A stretch of DNA of 64,000 nt, from contig SOEU01000006.1 of NCBI GenBank assembly GCA_021646415.1, positions 62,001 through 126,000 on the forward strand, read 5' to 3'. The notes under the pieces are model-generated. The model was given only the letters and a program-made list of their open reading frames with translations, was not told where the DNA came from and did no database searches. How positions within the stretch are numbered: the stretch's first letter is position 1; each line of letters begins with the position of its first letter. This DNA comes from Candidatus Brocadia sp. Lineage in GTDB: Bacteria > Planctomycetota > Brocadiia > Brocadiales > Brocadiaceae. Shown here piece after piece: positions 44,225 through 53,785 of this stretch. The position numbers were made by a program, and so were the translations under genes.

Positions 44225-44344
44225 ATGATGGGGGCAGACTATAGTCCCGTGAGCGTGGGGAGAAAACGATTACGGGAAAAACTGAAAAGCGACAAGCATC
44301 TTTCTCAGATTATCAAAAGAGTTGAAGCAGATTTGTCATTTTAA
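44225..44344 (+). CDS. Mini-ORF, copy 2 (39 residues)
   Basis: MMGADYSPVSVGRKRLREKL ... KRVEADLSF. Differs from copy 1 (43422-43535) by a few substitutions and two more residues at the end. GAGAGGAAGAA precedes the ATG. Similarity between the copies begins with GAGAGGA and ends with GCAGATTTGT. Retained reading frame in both copies argues that the protein is or was made. It follows higA by 66 nt. Confidence 0.5.
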   Translation: MMGADYSPVSVGRKRLREKLKSDKHLSQIIKRVEADLSF

Positions 44345-44360
44345 AAGATTTGATAACCCT
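44331..44360 (+). repeat. Copy 2 of the TTTGTCATTTTAAA motif
   Basis: Same motif as 39312-39338 (direct) and 48323-48343 (inverted). It overlaps the end of mini-ORF 2. Confidence 0.5.
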
Positions 44361-44378
44361 GAGACCCTGCATATATTC

Positions 44379-45194
44379 TTATATATGTGATAGCAACCAC
44401 TTAAAAGCCAAATGATTTCCAAGAATTAGGATAGAAAACAGGCACAAACTAACCAACACATGAATAATTAACTCAGAATGTTTTTTGTTCTCTCCAAGTC
44501 CCCTGACTATATAGCAACCTTCCACTATAAATGCTAAGGGAACATAAGAAATAATTGCTGCCTTATGTAACTTGTGGAGAAATTTCATTACATAATCCTC
44601 GGGTAGAAATAGTCCTATGACAAAATATGAAAAAAAAGATAGGATATACACCACTCCCAATATGATTACGAATATGCCCGCCCAGTTTCGAGGGAGGTCA
44701 GTGGCATAGTTGCGAAGATATTGAGTACCAACATGAGCCGCCTTTTTTATGCGACGTTCCAAGTCCAAGTTATAGTCTTCAAGCCGCTTGCGATACTGCT
44801 CTTCCTGATCATGCAGGTGCTTTTTCATCAAACAAGAGCCGATTCTCGCCTTGAGCAATACGGGATTAAAAGGTTTTGTTAAGTAGTCGTCAGCGCCTTT
44901 TTCAATACACCGTATGATACTTTTCATATCATCGATGGCTGAGATCATGATAACAGGAATGTGACTCCAAGAAGCGCTGTCTTTCAAATGACACAAAACC
45001 TCGTATCCATCCATTTCTGGCATCATTATATCAAGCAGGATGAGATCTGGAGGCTGTTCTCTGATTTTAGCCAATGCAGACAGTCCATTTTCCGCAAGGA
45101 TAGAAATATGTCCAAGTGCATTAACCCTCTCGTTCAGCATATTGCGGCTAGACTCTTTATCCTCAACGATAAGAATTCTTGCCGGATTCGTCAT
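44379..45194 (-). CDS. Response regulator receiver domain fused to a membrane domain
   Basis: 271 residues. The receiver (1-125) has the phospho-acceptor Asp in LILLDIMMPEMDGYEV and K in LTKPFNP. A short coiled coil follows, then three transmembrane helices (about 170-270), e.g. GIFVIILGVVYILSFFSYFVI. The first ~136 residues are almost identical with those of the next gene (45271-46500), so a 410-bp segment has been duplicated recently. A receiver on a membrane domain without an output domain is unusual. The target is not known. Confidence 0.8.
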   Translation of the reverse strand: MTNPARILIVEDKESSRNMLNERVNALGHISILAENGLSALAKIREQPPDLILLDIMMPEMDGYEVLCHLKDSASWSHIPVIMISAIDDMKSIIRCIEKGADDYLTKPFNPVLLKARIGSCLMKKHLHDQEEQYRKRLEDYNLDLERRIKKAAHVGTQYLRNYATDLPRNWAGIFVIILGVVYILSFFSYFVIGLFLPEDYVMKFLHKLHKAAIISYVPLAFIVEGCYIVRGLGENKKHSELIIHVLVSLCLFSILILGNHLAFKWLLSHI

Positions 45195-45210
45195 GAAATT
45201 TCCCTCCGTA

Positions 45211-45300
45211 GTAATATGAATTTTTTAGGCTTTGATGCCTGTACTGGCAATTATGGCAATAATGGGATAATTAGCAACTTCTGACATTAGCATTCGACGC
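45211..45300 (-). pseudogene. Remnant of a receiver domain end
   Basis: On the minus strand the frame reads EVANYPIIAIIASTGIKA, matching the EFANIPIIAMTASAGAEA segment of the hybrid kinase at 46515-48143. It sits between the two duplicated receiver genes, out of frame with both. It shows that the present genes came from repeated copying of a larger kinase-receiver unit. Confidence 0.6.
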
Positions 45301-46500
45301 CCTTTCAGAGTGTAAATCCATTTCCTTGTGATTCGGAGGATGTAGAGGTAGTATAAATGTAAAAGTACTTCCTTTTCCATAAAAGCTCTCCACCCAAATG
45401 TCACCACCATGTAATTCAACTAAACGTTTTGTAAGCGCTAAACCAAGGCCAATCCCTTCATAATTCCGTGCTAATGAAGAATCCACTTGGCGAAATGCTT
45501 CAAATATTTTTTCTCTATCTTCTTGTTTTATACCAATTCCTGTATCTGCAATAGCAAATTGTATATAGTGATCTTTCAATGTTGTATCTATATACACAAA
45601 ACCATTTTCATGGTTAAATTTTATTGCATTAGATAAAAGATTAAACAGTATTTGTTTTAATTTCAATTGATCTGCAACTAGAGTAGGTATATCGAACTGG
45701 ATAGTATTCTTTATTGAAATATTTTTTTTGTTTGCAATTTCTGACACCGTATTTAATACTTCATCTATTGCTTCTTTCACACAAATTTCTTCGTACTTTA
45801 GCTCTAGTTTTCCTGCTTCAATCTTGGAAATGTCTAACACGTTGTTAATTATGCTGAGTAAATGTTTTCCGCTACTTTGAATATCGGCTACATATTCTTT
45901 TTGCTCATCATTTATAAGCCCAACCAATTCATCCCTTAAGACCTCTGCAAATCCAATAATTGCATTTAGCGGAGTACGAAGTTCATGCGACATTGTTGCC
46001 AAGAATTCAGATTTCAATCTGTTGGCCTTTTCTAGTGCAATATTTGTTCTTTGAAGATCACTGGTTTTTTCCTGTATTTTTTTTTCCAGCAGATGGCGAT
46101 ACTGTTCTTCCTGATCATGCAGGCGCTTTTTCATCAAACAAGAGCCAATTCTCGCCTTGAGCAATACGGGATTAAAAGGTTTTGTTAAGTAGTCGTCAGC
46201 GCCTTTTTCAATACACCGTATGATACTTTTCATATCATCGATGGCTGAGATCATGATAACAGGAATGTGACTCCAAGAAGCGCTGTCTTTCAAATGACAC
46301 AAAACCTCGTATCCATCCATTTCTGGCATCATTATATCAAGCAGGATGAGATCTGGAGGCTGTTCTCTGATTTTAGCCAATGCAGACAGTCCATTTTCCG
46401 CAAGGATAGAAATATGTCCAAGTGCATTAACCCTCTCGTTCAGCATATTGCGGCTAGACTCTTTATCCTCAACGATAAGAATTCTTGCCGGATTCGTCAT
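45271..46500 (-). CDS. Receiver-histidine kinase protein
   Basis: 409 residues: receiver domain (1-125), coiled coil, HisKA with phospho-acceptor His in FLATMSHELRTPLNAIIG (about 168), and HATPase_c with NLLSNAIKFN, DTGIGI and GIGLGLALTKRL. No membrane helix, so it is cytoplasmic and should act downstream of another kinase, likely the hybrid kinase at 46515-48143. Its receiver half is duplicated in the neighbouring gene. Confidence 0.9.
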   Translation of the reverse strand: MTNPARILIVEDKESSRNMLNERVNALGHISILAENGLSALAKIREQPPDLILLDIMMPEMDGYEVLCHLKDSASWSHIPVIMISAIDDMKSIIRCIEKGADDYLTKPFNPVLLKARIGSCLMKKRLHDQEEQYRHLLEKKIQEKTSDLQRTNIALEKANRLKSEFLATMSHELRTPLNAIIGFAEVLRDELVGLINDEQKEYVADIQSSGKHLLSIINNVLDISKIEAGKLELKYEEICVKEAIDEVLNTVSEIANKKNISIKNTIQFDIPTLVADQLKLKQILFNLLSNAIKFNHENGFVYIDTTLKDHYIQFAIADTGIGIKQEDREKIFEAFRQVDSSLARNYEGIGLGLALTKRLVELHGGDIWVESFYGKGSTFTFILPLHPPNHKEMDLHSERASNANVRSC

Positions 46501-46514
46501 GAAATTTCCCTCTG

Positions 46515-48143
46515 CTAGTTTTCAACGCTTAAATACTTTTTAAGAACTGCATACAATTGCTTTACATGGATAGGTTTTGCCAAGTGAGCGGTGCAACCCA
46601 TAGCTATATGAGTTTTTTCGGCTTCGGCGCCTGCACTGGCAGTCATGGCGATAATGGGAATATTAGCAAATTCTGGTATTGCTCGAAGCCTTTTAGTTGC
46701 CTCCAGGCCATCCATCACCGGCATCCGAATATCCATCAAAATCAATTCGGGTTTATGCTGCTTAGCCATCTCAATCGCCTCCTGTCCGTTTCTGGCAGTT
46801 ACTACCTGGTGGTTATGGTCATCCAGCATTTCGATGACCATCTCCAAATTGTGCTCGTTATCCTCTGCTATTAGTATACGATGTCCTTTAGGAAGGATAC
46901 CCTCTTCTTTTAAAACCTCCTCGCTCTCTTTCTGTTCTGAAGGTTCTTTTCGCGACAAATTTTTCATCGGTAAAGTAAACCAAAAGGTACTTCCTTGCCC
47001 TAATTTGCTCTCAACACCGATTTTCCCACTGTGTAGTTCCACAAGTCGACGTGTCAGGGCTAGCCCAATTCCTGTACCACCAAGCTGTTCATCGATTACA
47101 TTCTCGGCTTGATAGAATTCGGAAAAAATCTTATCAATCTTGTCTTCTGCGATTCCAATTCCATTATCCCTGACTTCAATCCGAACTCCGGAGTCTCCGC
47201 CACTAATAGCACATATCTCAACTCGCCCATTATTTGGTGTAAACTTGAGTGCATTTGAAAGCAGGTTCATAAGTATCTGCTTACACTTCCTAAAATCAGC
47301 CGTTACAACCGGCAGATTCGGTTCAATTAACGTTTTTACAGTTATCTTTTTTTTCACAAACTGGCGACTCATCATGGATACCATGCCATCAATTAATTCA
47401 TCGATAGAAACATCCTCTATTTCAAGTTCCATTGCTCCCGCGTCTATCTTGGACATATCAAGTAAATCGTTGATAAGAGACAACAGGAGTTCTGCACTAC
47501 GGCTGATTTCTCTAGTGTATTTTAAGTGCTTTTCACTGAGCTTTCCAGTTAATTGCTCATTTAACAGATCGGTATAGCCAATGATGACGTTGAGTGGGGT
47601 ACGAAATTCGTGACTCATAGTCGAGAGAAATTGAGTTTTGGCTCTATTGGCCTGTGCCTGTAAGAGCTCAGCAGCTTCAAGGTTTTTGAAAGACGTGCGC
47701 AATTCCTTCTCCACTTGCTTTCGTTCATTCATTTCTCGCGTCATTTCGAGGTTTGCATTTCTTAGTTGGGAAGGGCTCGGTAGTGCAATAGCCTTGGGAA
47801 TAAGAGGCCAGATGGCTATAGCGGTAAATGCGGACGCCATTGCGGTAAAAAACTTTACGACACCTTCAAACCTATAAGCAGGACTCCATAGGGTCCAGAC
47901 ATTCAAAAGGTGTGTACTACCACATGAGAAAATGAATAAACCAAACATGACAAATATCCACTTGAACTCCAGGTCTTCCCGCTTCCGTACGAAGTGAAAT
48001 AGTGCAATAGGAATAGAATAGTATGATATGGTAATAATACTGTCGGAGATAATGAAGAGCCATAAGACTTCAGGCCTCCAAAAGAGACAATGTCCATGAG
48101 GCATAAAATCCTGGGCAAAGAGCTTCTGAAAAAACTCCAACAT
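46515..48143 (-). CDS. Hybrid histidine kinase with ethylene-receptor-like membrane domain
   Basis: 542 residues from the ATG at 48143 (AGGAG 7 nt upstream). Three N-terminal helices hold SIPIALFHFV and CGSTHLLNVWTLW; the C-x3-H pair matches the copper-binding Cys and His of plant and cyanobacterial ethylene receptors. Then a coiled coil, HisKA (FLSTMSHEFRTPLNVIIG), HATPase_c (NLLSNALKFT, DNGIGI) and a C-terminal receiver (LILMDIRMPVMDG). The open frame upstream (to 48236) encodes the tail of another kinase ATPase domain (NTFWFILPLK), a relic. It may sense a small gas or redox ligand; ligand unproven. Confidence 0.88.
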   Translation of the reverse strand: MLEFFQKLFAQDFMPHGHCLFWRPEVLWLFIISDSIITISYYSIPIALFHFVRKREDLEFKWIFVMFGLFIFSCGSTHLLNVWTLWSPAYRFEGVVKFFTAMASAFTAIAIWPLIPKAIALPSPSQLRNANLEMTREMNERKQVEKELRTSFKNLEAAELLQAQANRAKTQFLSTMSHEFRTPLNVIIGYTDLLNEQLTGKLSEKHLKYTREISRSAELLLSLINDLLDMSKIDAGAMELEIEDVSIDELIDGMVSMMSRQFVKKKITVKTLIEPNLPVVTADFRKCKQILMNLLSNALKFTPNNGRVEICAISGGDSGVRIEVRDNGIGIAEDKIDKIFSEFYQAENVIDEQLGGTGIGLALTRRLVELHSGKIGVESKLGQGSTFWFTLPMKNLSRKEPSEQKESEEVLKEEGILPKGHRILIAEDNEHNLEMVIEMLDDHNHQVVTARNGQEAIEMAKQHKPELILMDIRMPVMDGLEATKRLRAIPEFANIPIIAMTASAGAEAEKTHIAMGCTAHLAKPIHVKQLYAVLKKYLSVEN

Positions 48144-48236
48144 AGTTTTTCTCCTACTATTTAATAGATTTTGTGCGAAATATCTTTTTAGTGGAAGGAT
48201 AAACCAAAATGTGTTTTCCTTACCCAACTCGCTCAC

Positions 48237-48552
48237 GATGCCTTTATTTTACATTTTGGAGTCAAGTTGCAAATAAGCATTTTATATGATTATCAAGTCT
48301 GCTGTTGTTTCAACGATAGCAAAAATCTTTTAAAATGACAAATGATTTATTACAATAAATTCGACAGGATAAGGTTGGTATTATAATCCCGAATCCCAAG
48401 ATAGTGAGGTGAAAGGAAACGAAGACGTCAGACCTTGATTATTGAATATACTTCACAACGCTAAAACGACAGATGCTTCTTGGGTTACCTGTGAGAGAAT
48501 TCATGTCAGGCAAAAATAATCCTCTACGAAGAATTATTTTTATCACACGCCT
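48237..48552. other. 316-nt gap between the kinase cluster and mazF
   Basis: Contains an inverted copy of the repeated TTTGTCATTTTAAA motif (48323-48343). Otherwise only short frames without ribosome sites are seen, no RNA gene or hairpin. Confidence 0.4.
48323..48343 (-). repeat. Copy 3 of the TTTGTCATTTTAAA motif (inverted)
   Basis: The minus strand repeats the 21 bases found at 44331-44351 exactly in this stretch. Confidence 0.5.
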
Positions 48553-48897
48553 TTACCATGATAGCAATGTACCAAGTTTCTGCAATACCTCCGACACCAC
48601 CCGAGGTGGTAAAGTACATATCCATTCTGCATCCCGGATGCGCCAGTCTAAACTCTTAATCTGATCAGCCAAAATTACTCCGCTCACAGGCAAGCCATCA
48701 GGCATGATCACTTCAAAGGGATAACCCTTGATTTGATTTGTAACAGGACAGAAAATGGCAAGTTCAACCTTTTCATTATATATCGCCGGTGAAAGCACCA
48801 CCGCCGGACGACGTCCTGCCTGTTCATGACCTGATTGCGGATTCAAGGTAATCCATACGACATCGCCGCGTTGCGGGACGTAACCCTTTTTTACCAT
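48553..48897 (-). CDS. mazF: MazF/PemK-type endoribonuclease toxin
   Basis: 114 residues. YVPQRGDVVWITLNPQSGHEQAGRRPAVVLSP is the typical start, with the catalytic Arg in GRRPAVVLS; a further ILADQIKSLDW segment carries the usual D-Q-x-(K/R). It cuts mRNA at specific sequences in the cytoplasm. It overlaps the antitoxin gene by 7 nt. The pair appears intact. Confidence 0.92.
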   Translation of the reverse strand: MVKKGYVPQRGDVVWITLNPQSGHEQAGRRPAVVLSPAIYNEKVELAIFCPVTNQIKGYPFEVIMPDGLPVSGVILADQIKSLDWRIRDAEWICTLPPRVVSEVLQKLGTLLSW

Positions 48898-49133
48898 ATT
48901 TCGCTACCTATGACATGTCCTGTATCAAATTCAGCATGTCGATTGTCTTTGGTAACTTGCGCAAGGAGTCGTCTGAGGGTCAACTTGGATTGAGGAACGG
49001 CCATGATAACAACCTTTCCGTCTTCCAGCGACACTTCAACCGGTGAATCCTGTTCCAGCCCTGCCTCATGAGCAAACGATTTTGGAATGCGCAATGCAAG
49101 GCTGTTTCCCCATTTTTGTATACGAGTTTTCAT
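48891..49133 (-). CDS. mazE: MazE-type AbrB-fold antitoxin
   Basis: 80 residues. The N-terminal AbrB/SpoVT fold starts KTRIQKWGNSLALRIPKSFA and the C-terminal tail (about 50-80) should wrap around MazF. AGGAGG is placed 6 nt before the ATG. It represses its own operon together with MazF, as known for this family. Confidence 0.92.
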   Translation of the reverse strand: MKTRIQKWGNSLALRIPKSFAHEAGLEQDSPVEVSLEDGKVVIMAVPQSKLTLRRLLAQVTKDNRHAEFDTGHVIGSEIW

Positions 49134-49441
49134 CTAAACACCTCCTTTCTTAGTATCTACAAAGAAGATACATACATTCCTGATGTTTGTCAAGGTTAAT
49201 CTGACAGGATGGACTTGAAAGGAAATATTTGGGTTGAACATCAGGATGTCCATTCCGCTTATACCCAATCCCTAGCAGTACCATGTTTCCCTAAACTCAA
49301 AATTTTGACGAATTATTGACTTGGCTTCTTCTTACACCACCTATAAGATAAATTCGTAATTTAAACTTCGTATGGTTTCTTTTGCTTATGGAGCAATAAT
49401 CACCGAGAGATTTTTTGCTGTTAATCTTCAAGGAGTAGAAA
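49134..49441. other. Upstream region of the kdp operon
   Basis: A 308-nt gap between the divergent mazEF and kdp operons. TTGGCT, a 17-nt spacer and TAAGAT near 49320-49350 may form the kdp promoter, but the match is weak. No riboswitch-like structure could be recognised by eye. Confidence 0.3.
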
Positions 49442-49522
49442 ATGGAATTGTTATTTTTAGGGATCGTTCTGGTCCTTTTTGTACTTTCGGTAGCTTTTAT
49501 CACTCTCTGCGACAGAGTATAA
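49442..49522 (+). CDS. 26-residue membrane ORF preceding kdpF
   Basis: One transmembrane helix (LLFLGIVLVLFVLSVAFITL) then CDRV. AAGGAG lies 7 nt before the ATG. Similar mini-proteins ending in (A/L)C(D/E)R(L/V) stand before kdpF in many bacteria. Likely cotranslated with the pump and possibly an accessory subunit; not proven. Confidence 0.65.
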   Translation: MELLFLGIVLVLFVLSVAFITLCDRV

Positions 49523-49535
49523 ACGGAGGTATGAT

Positions 49536-49628
49536 GTGGCAATTATTTATTGGATCGGTGGAATAATTTCTCTTCTTCTATTTATTTACCTGTTTTTAGC
49601 GCTTCTCAAGCCGGAGATTTTTTCATGA
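49536..49628 (+). CDS. kdpF: K+-transporting ATPase subunit KdpF
   Basis: 30 residues from GTG, GGAGG 6 nt upstream. One helix with the family end [11 protein letters not shown]. KdpF stabilises the KdpFABC complex in the membrane. Its stop overlaps the kdpA start (ATGA). Confidence 0.88.
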   Translation: MAIIYWIGGIISLLLFIYLFLALLKPEIFS

Positions 49629-51370
49629 ATTGGAATAATGTTATTCAGGGCTTAATTTTTCTCACCACGGTTGTTCTGTTAGCTAAACCGCTGGGGATAT
49701 ACATGGCGCGCGTATATGAAGGTAAGCCGGCAGGTCTTAATGTACTACTTGGACTTGTAGAGCGCTGGATATACCGGCTTTCAGGAATTTATCCGGAAAC
49801 AAGCATGTCCTGGAAAGGATACGCCATGGCGATGATGCTGTTTAATGGTATCGGCATAGCGGTAGTGTATGCTCTTCAGCGTCTGCAGGCATATTTGCCT
49901 TTAAATCCCATGTCCATGCCAGGAGTTGCCCCGGATTTGGCTTTTAATATTGCCGTTAGTTTTGCAACAAATACCAATTGGCAAAGTTACGGTGGTGAAA
50001 CGACATTAAGCTATCTTACCCAAATGGTCGGATTAACCGTGCAGAACTTCGTGTCCGCCGCGACTGGTATGGCTATTCTTGTGGCTTTGATTCGGGGATT
50101 TATCCAAAAACAGGCAGAAACCATAGGAAATTTTTGGGTGGACCTGGTGAGAACAACGCTTTATATCTTGCTACCTTTGTCAATGGTTTTGGCTATTCTT
50201 TTAGTTTCTCAGGGCGTGGTGCAGACTTTCAAGCCGTATGAGAAAGTGACACTTCTTCAGCCTGTAAAGGATGGCAATGGAGCAGAGGTGCAAGAGCAGG
50301 TACTCGCGCTTGGCCCTGCCGCTTCACAGATTACCATTAAAGAGTTGGGAACGAATGGTGGAGGGTTTTTTAATGTAAATTCTGCCCATCCGTTTGAGAA
50401 CCCAACACCCCTATCTAATTTTTTAGAGGTTGTTGCAATACTTCTCATACCAGCCGCCTTATGTTATACCTTCGGTTACATGGTTAAAGACAAACGTCAG
50501 GGGTGGGTACTTTTGGCAGCAATGCTTATTATTTTTATTCCCTGTCTTTGGAGTTGCATATATTTTGAACAACACGGGAATCCCTTATTTAACAGTTTAG
50601 GTATTAATCAAAAAGCGACCGCTTTTCAGCCTGGTGGCAATATGGAAGGAAAAGAAGCACGTTTTGGCATTGTCAATTCTGCCATATGGGCGGTTGCTAC
50701 AACCGCGGCTTCAAACGGGTCGGTTAACTCAATGCATGATTCTTACACGCCTCTCGGGGGCTTAATACCAATGTGGCTTATACAGCTGGGAGAGGTTGTT
50801 TTTGGCGGAGTGGGATCGGGCCTTTATGGCATGATTGCATTTGTAATTATCGCTGTATTTATAGCGGGGCTCATGATTGGACGGACACCGGAATATTTAG
50901 GAAAGAAAATCGAGACGTATGAGATGAAAATGGCGTCCCTTATGATTTTAATTCCACCTGCACTTGTTCTTGCCGGAACAGCGGTTGCCGTTATTTGGCC
51001 TCAGACAAAGGTATCGATTTTTAATCCGGGACCTCATGGTTTCAGCGAGGTGCTTTATGCTTTTTCATCCGCAGGAAACAATAACGGAAGCGCCTTTGGT
51101 GGATTGTCTGCTAATACTCCTTTTTACAATATAGCATTAGGATTGGCCATGTTTTTTGCTCGGTACTGGCTTGCTATACCGATACTTGCCATCGCGGGAT
51201 CGCTGTCCAGGAAAAAAATTGTTCCCGTAAATCAGGGAACATTACCGACACATACGCCGCTTTTTGTCGTATTTTTAGTTATGGTTGTTTTGATTGTCGG
51301 AGCGCTTACTTTTTTCCCGGCACTGGTACTAGGTCCGATCGTTGAACATTTCATCCTACATCATAGTTAA
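49625..51370 (+). CDS. kdpA: K+-transporting ATPase subunit KdpA
   Basis: 581 residues, the usual length, from the ATG that overlaps the kdpF stop. Four channel-like repeats are visible; examples of filter regions are [11 protein letters not shown] near 120, TNGGGFFN near 240 and [10 protein letters not shown] near 353. KdpA selects and binds K+ and passes it to KdpB. Integral membrane protein. Confidence 0.97.
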   Translation: MNWNNVIQGLIFLTTVVLLAKPLGIYMARVYEGKPAGLNVLLGLVERWIYRLSGIYPETSMSWKGYAMAMMLFNGIGIAVVYALQRLQAYLPLNPMSMPGVAPDLAFNIAVSFATNTNWQSYGGETTLSYLTQMVGLTVQNFVSAATGMAILVALIRGFIQKQAETIGNFWVDLVRTTLYILLPLSMVLAILLVSQGVVQTFKPYEKVTLLQPVKDGNGAEVQEQVLALGPAASQITIKELGTNGGGFFNVNSAHPFENPTPLSNFLEVVAILLIPAALCYTFGYMVKDKRQGWVLLAAMLIIFIPCLWSCIYFEQHGNPLFNSLGINQKATAFQPGGNMEGKEARFGIVNSAIWAVATTAASNGSVNSMHDSYTPLGGLIPMWLIQLGEVVFGGVGSGLYGMIAFVIIAVFIAGLMIGRTPEYLGKKIETYEMKMASLMILIPPALVLAGTAVAVIWPQTKVSIFNPGPHGFSEVLYAFSSAGNNNGSAFGGLSANTPFYNIALGLAMFFARYWLAIPILAIAGSLSRKKIVPVNQGTLPTHTPLFVVFLVMVVLIVGALTFFPALVLGPIVEHFILHHS

Positions 51371-51384
51371 AATTGGAGCTTCAC

Positions 51385-53460
51385 ATGAAGAAGTCACAGA
51401 AAGCTAAATCCTCGTTTAACCTGTCTATCATTGGCCCGGCAATTATTGATTCGCTCAAGAAGTTAGATCCCAGACACCAGATCAAAAATCCGGTAATGTT
51501 TGTGGTGCTGGTAGGAAGCATATTGACTACGGGATTGTATTTTCAGGCGCTTTCAGGACAGGGAGAAGCGCCGGCAGGATTTATTTTAGGTATATCGTCA
51601 TGGCTGTGGTTCACATTAATTTTTGCAAACTTTGCCGAAGCAATGGCAGAAGGACGCGGAAAGGCGCAAGCCGCAAGTCTTCGTCGCACCCGAAGAGATA
51701 CCATCGCAAAAAAACTTTCAACCCCCAGCTACGGCTCCAGTTATGAGAAGGTTTCAGCTACAACGCTTCGAAAAGGAGATGTCGTTCTTGTTGAGGCGGG
51801 GGATATTATCCCTATGGATGGCGAAGTCATCGAAGGCGTAGCGTCTATCGATGAGAGCGCAATTACTGGAGAAAGCGCTCCTGTTATACGCGAAAGCGGG
51901 GGAGACCGCAGTGCCGTTACCGGCGGTACGCGGGTGCTTTCAGACTGGCTTCTGGTGCGCATCAGCTCCAATCCCGGTGAAACATTTTTGGATCATATGA
52001 TCGCTATGGTTGAAGGAGCGAAAAGACAAAAGACCCCCAATGAGATAGCGCTGAGCATTTTACTGGCAGTCTTTACCATCGTCTTTCTTTTAGCGACGGT
52101 AACGCTCTTACCTTTTTCGGTTCACAGCGTCATCGCGGCCGGGCACGGAGAACCGGTTACTGTAACCGTATTGGTTGCCCTGCTTGTATGTCTCATACCG
52201 ACCACAATAGGGGGATTATTACCGGCTATAGGGATAGCGGGCATGGACAGGATGGTGCAGGCCAACGTTGTCGCCACTTCCGGCCGTGCAGTTGAGGCAG
52301 CGGGGGATGTCGATGTCCTGCTTCTGGACAAAACAGGTACGATAACGCTTGGAAACAGGCAGGCAGTGGCTTTTATACCAAACCAGGGTGTCAATATTAA
52401 ATCATTAGCAGATGCGGCGCAGCTTGCCTCTCTGTCTGATGAGACTCCGGAAGGAAGAAGCATCGTAGTATTGGCCAAGAAGAAATACGGCATCAGAGGA
52501 CGTCACATCCACGAACTTGAAGCAAAATTTATCCCCTTTACGGCACAAACACGGATGAGCGGGGTGGATTTGGGTGACGGCAGGCAAATCAGGAAGGGAT
52601 CATCAGAAGCCATTGAAAATTATATAAAGAAGCTCGGCGGTTCTTTTCCCGAAGACCTGAAATCAAATATTGAAACGATATCAAAAAATGGAGGGACGCC
52701 GCTCGTTGTAGCAGAACATAAACAGTTGCTTGGTGTTGTTCAATTAAAGGATATCGTAAAGGGCGGTATAAGAGAACGTTTCGCCGAGCTCCGCAGAATG
52801 GGGATCAAGACCGTTATGATTACCGGGGATAATCCTTTAACCGCGGCGGCTATTGCTGCGGAAGCAGGCATGGATGATTTTTTGGCCCAGGCTACCCCGG
52901 AAACAAAGCTTAAACTTATCCGCGAAATGCAATCCGGTGGCAGGCTTGTTGCCATGACGGGTGACGGAACGAACGACGCGCCAGCCCTTGCGCAGGCGGA
53001 TGTTGCCGTTGCCATGAATACAGGAACGCAGGCTGCAAAAGAGGCAGGTAACATGGTTGATCTCGACTCTAACCCTACAAAGCTTATCGAAATCGTTAAG
53101 ATCGGAAAGCAACTTCTCATGACGCGGGGTTCACTGACTACATTCAGCGTAGCGAACGACGTATCGAAGTACTTTGCGATCATTCCGGCTGCGTTCATTG
53201 GAACCTATCCATCGCTTAAGGCGCTTAATATTATGCACCTGGAGACGCCGGCAAGCGCCGTGTTATCTGCGGTTATTTTTAACGCACTCATTATCATATT
53301 TCTTATCCCGCTTGCCTTGCGCGGTGTGCCTTATAAACCAATGACGGCAAACCGGTTTTTAAGAAATAACCTCCTGGTGTATGGGGCAGGTGGAATTGTG
53401 GCGCCGTTTATAGGTATTAAATTGATCGACATGATTTTAGCTGCTTTACGCTTAGTTTAA
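51385..53460 (+). CDS. kdpB: K+-transporting P-type ATPase subunit KdpB
   Basis: 691 residues from the ATG at 51385 (GGAG 8 nt upstream; a TTG at 51373 is not needed). DKTGTITLG holds the phosphorylated Asp; TGES, GDGTND and the SEMAP-like helices are present. It powers K+ uptake through KdpA at low external K+. 14 nt after kdpA. Confidence 0.97.
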   Translation: MKKSQKAKSSFNLSIIGPAIIDSLKKLDPRHQIKNPVMFVVLVGSILTTGLYFQALSGQGEAPAGFILGISSWLWFTLIFANFAEAMAEGRGKAQAASLRRTRRDTIAKKLSTPSYGSSYEKVSATTLRKGDVVLVEAGDIIPMDGEVIEGVASIDESAITGESAPVIRESGGDRSAVTGGTRVLSDWLLVRISSNPGETFLDHMIAMVEGAKRQKTPNEIALSILLAVFTIVFLLATVTLLPFSVHSVIAAGHGEPVTVTVLVALLVCLIPTTIGGLLPAIGIAGMDRMVQANVVATSGRAVEAAGDVDVLLLDKTGTITLGNRQAVAFIPNQGVNIKSLADAAQLASLSDETPEGRSIVVLAKKKYGIRGRHIHELEAKFIPFTAQTRMSGVDLGDGRQIRKGSSEAIENYIKKLGGSFPEDLKSNIETISKNGGTPLVVAEHKQLLGVVQLKDIVKGGIRERFAELRRMGIKTVMITGDNPLTAAAIAAEAGMDDFLAQATPETKLKLIREMQSGGRLVAMTGDGTNDAPALAQADVAVAMNTGTQAAKEAGNMVDLDSNPTKLIEIVKIGKQLLMTRGSLTTFSVANDVSKYFAIIPAAFIGTYPSLKALNIMHLETPASAVLSAVIFNALIIIFLIPLALRGVPYKPMTANRFLRNNLLVYGAGGIVAPFIGIKLIDMILAALRLV

Positions 53461-53497
53461 CGTTAAGAAATTCAAAGTTTGTATCACAGCATATCAG

Positions 53498-53571
53498 ACA
53501 ACCCCCTGAATCCCCCTTTTCTAAGGGGGACTGAAAGAATTCCCCCTTAACAAAGGAGGCAAGGGGGTTGT
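53498..53571. repeat. Imperfect palindromic repeat rich in C5/G5 tracts, kdpB-kdpC gap
   Basis: Outer arms ACAACCCCCT and AGGGGGTTGT enclose further CCCCCTT/AAGGGGG pairs. It is a dispersed type of palindromic unit. It could also attenuate transcription between kdpB and kdpC. Confidence 0.6.
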
Positions 53572-53651
53572 TTATGCTGGACATCTACCGCATATCAAAA
53601 AAGTTGCTGCAAAGGTATCCTAGTTTAATGTATATGAATTTCAAAAAAAAT

Positions 53652-53725
53652 TTCCTCCCCCTTAATTCCCCTCACTGAGGGGGACAACCAACTGTCCCCC
53701 GCTGGCGGGGGTGAAGGGGGTGGAA
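53652..53725. repeat. Second C5/G5 palindromic repeat, kdpB-kdpC gap
   Basis: TTCCTCCCCCTT at 53652-53663 faces AAGGGGGTGGAA at 53714-53725, with inner GTCCCCCGC/GCGGGGG pairs. Together with the first repeat it fills most of the 325-nt gap, which has no gene. Confidence 0.6.
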
Positions 53726-53785
53726 TTTTGGCGTAAAAAGGTGTATGTGTAAGTCTCCGAAGGCATAATTTAAGAGGAGGGAAAA

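Noticed and set aside
48473-48664. 63-codon plus frame before mazF
   Set aside because: Mostly antisense to mazF; the first 20 codons look protein-like but no family is recognised.
53498-53725. Possible CRISPR-like repeats
   Set aside because: The repeats are palindromic and differ from each other; no spacers or regular spacing. No CRISPR array is seen anywhere in the window.
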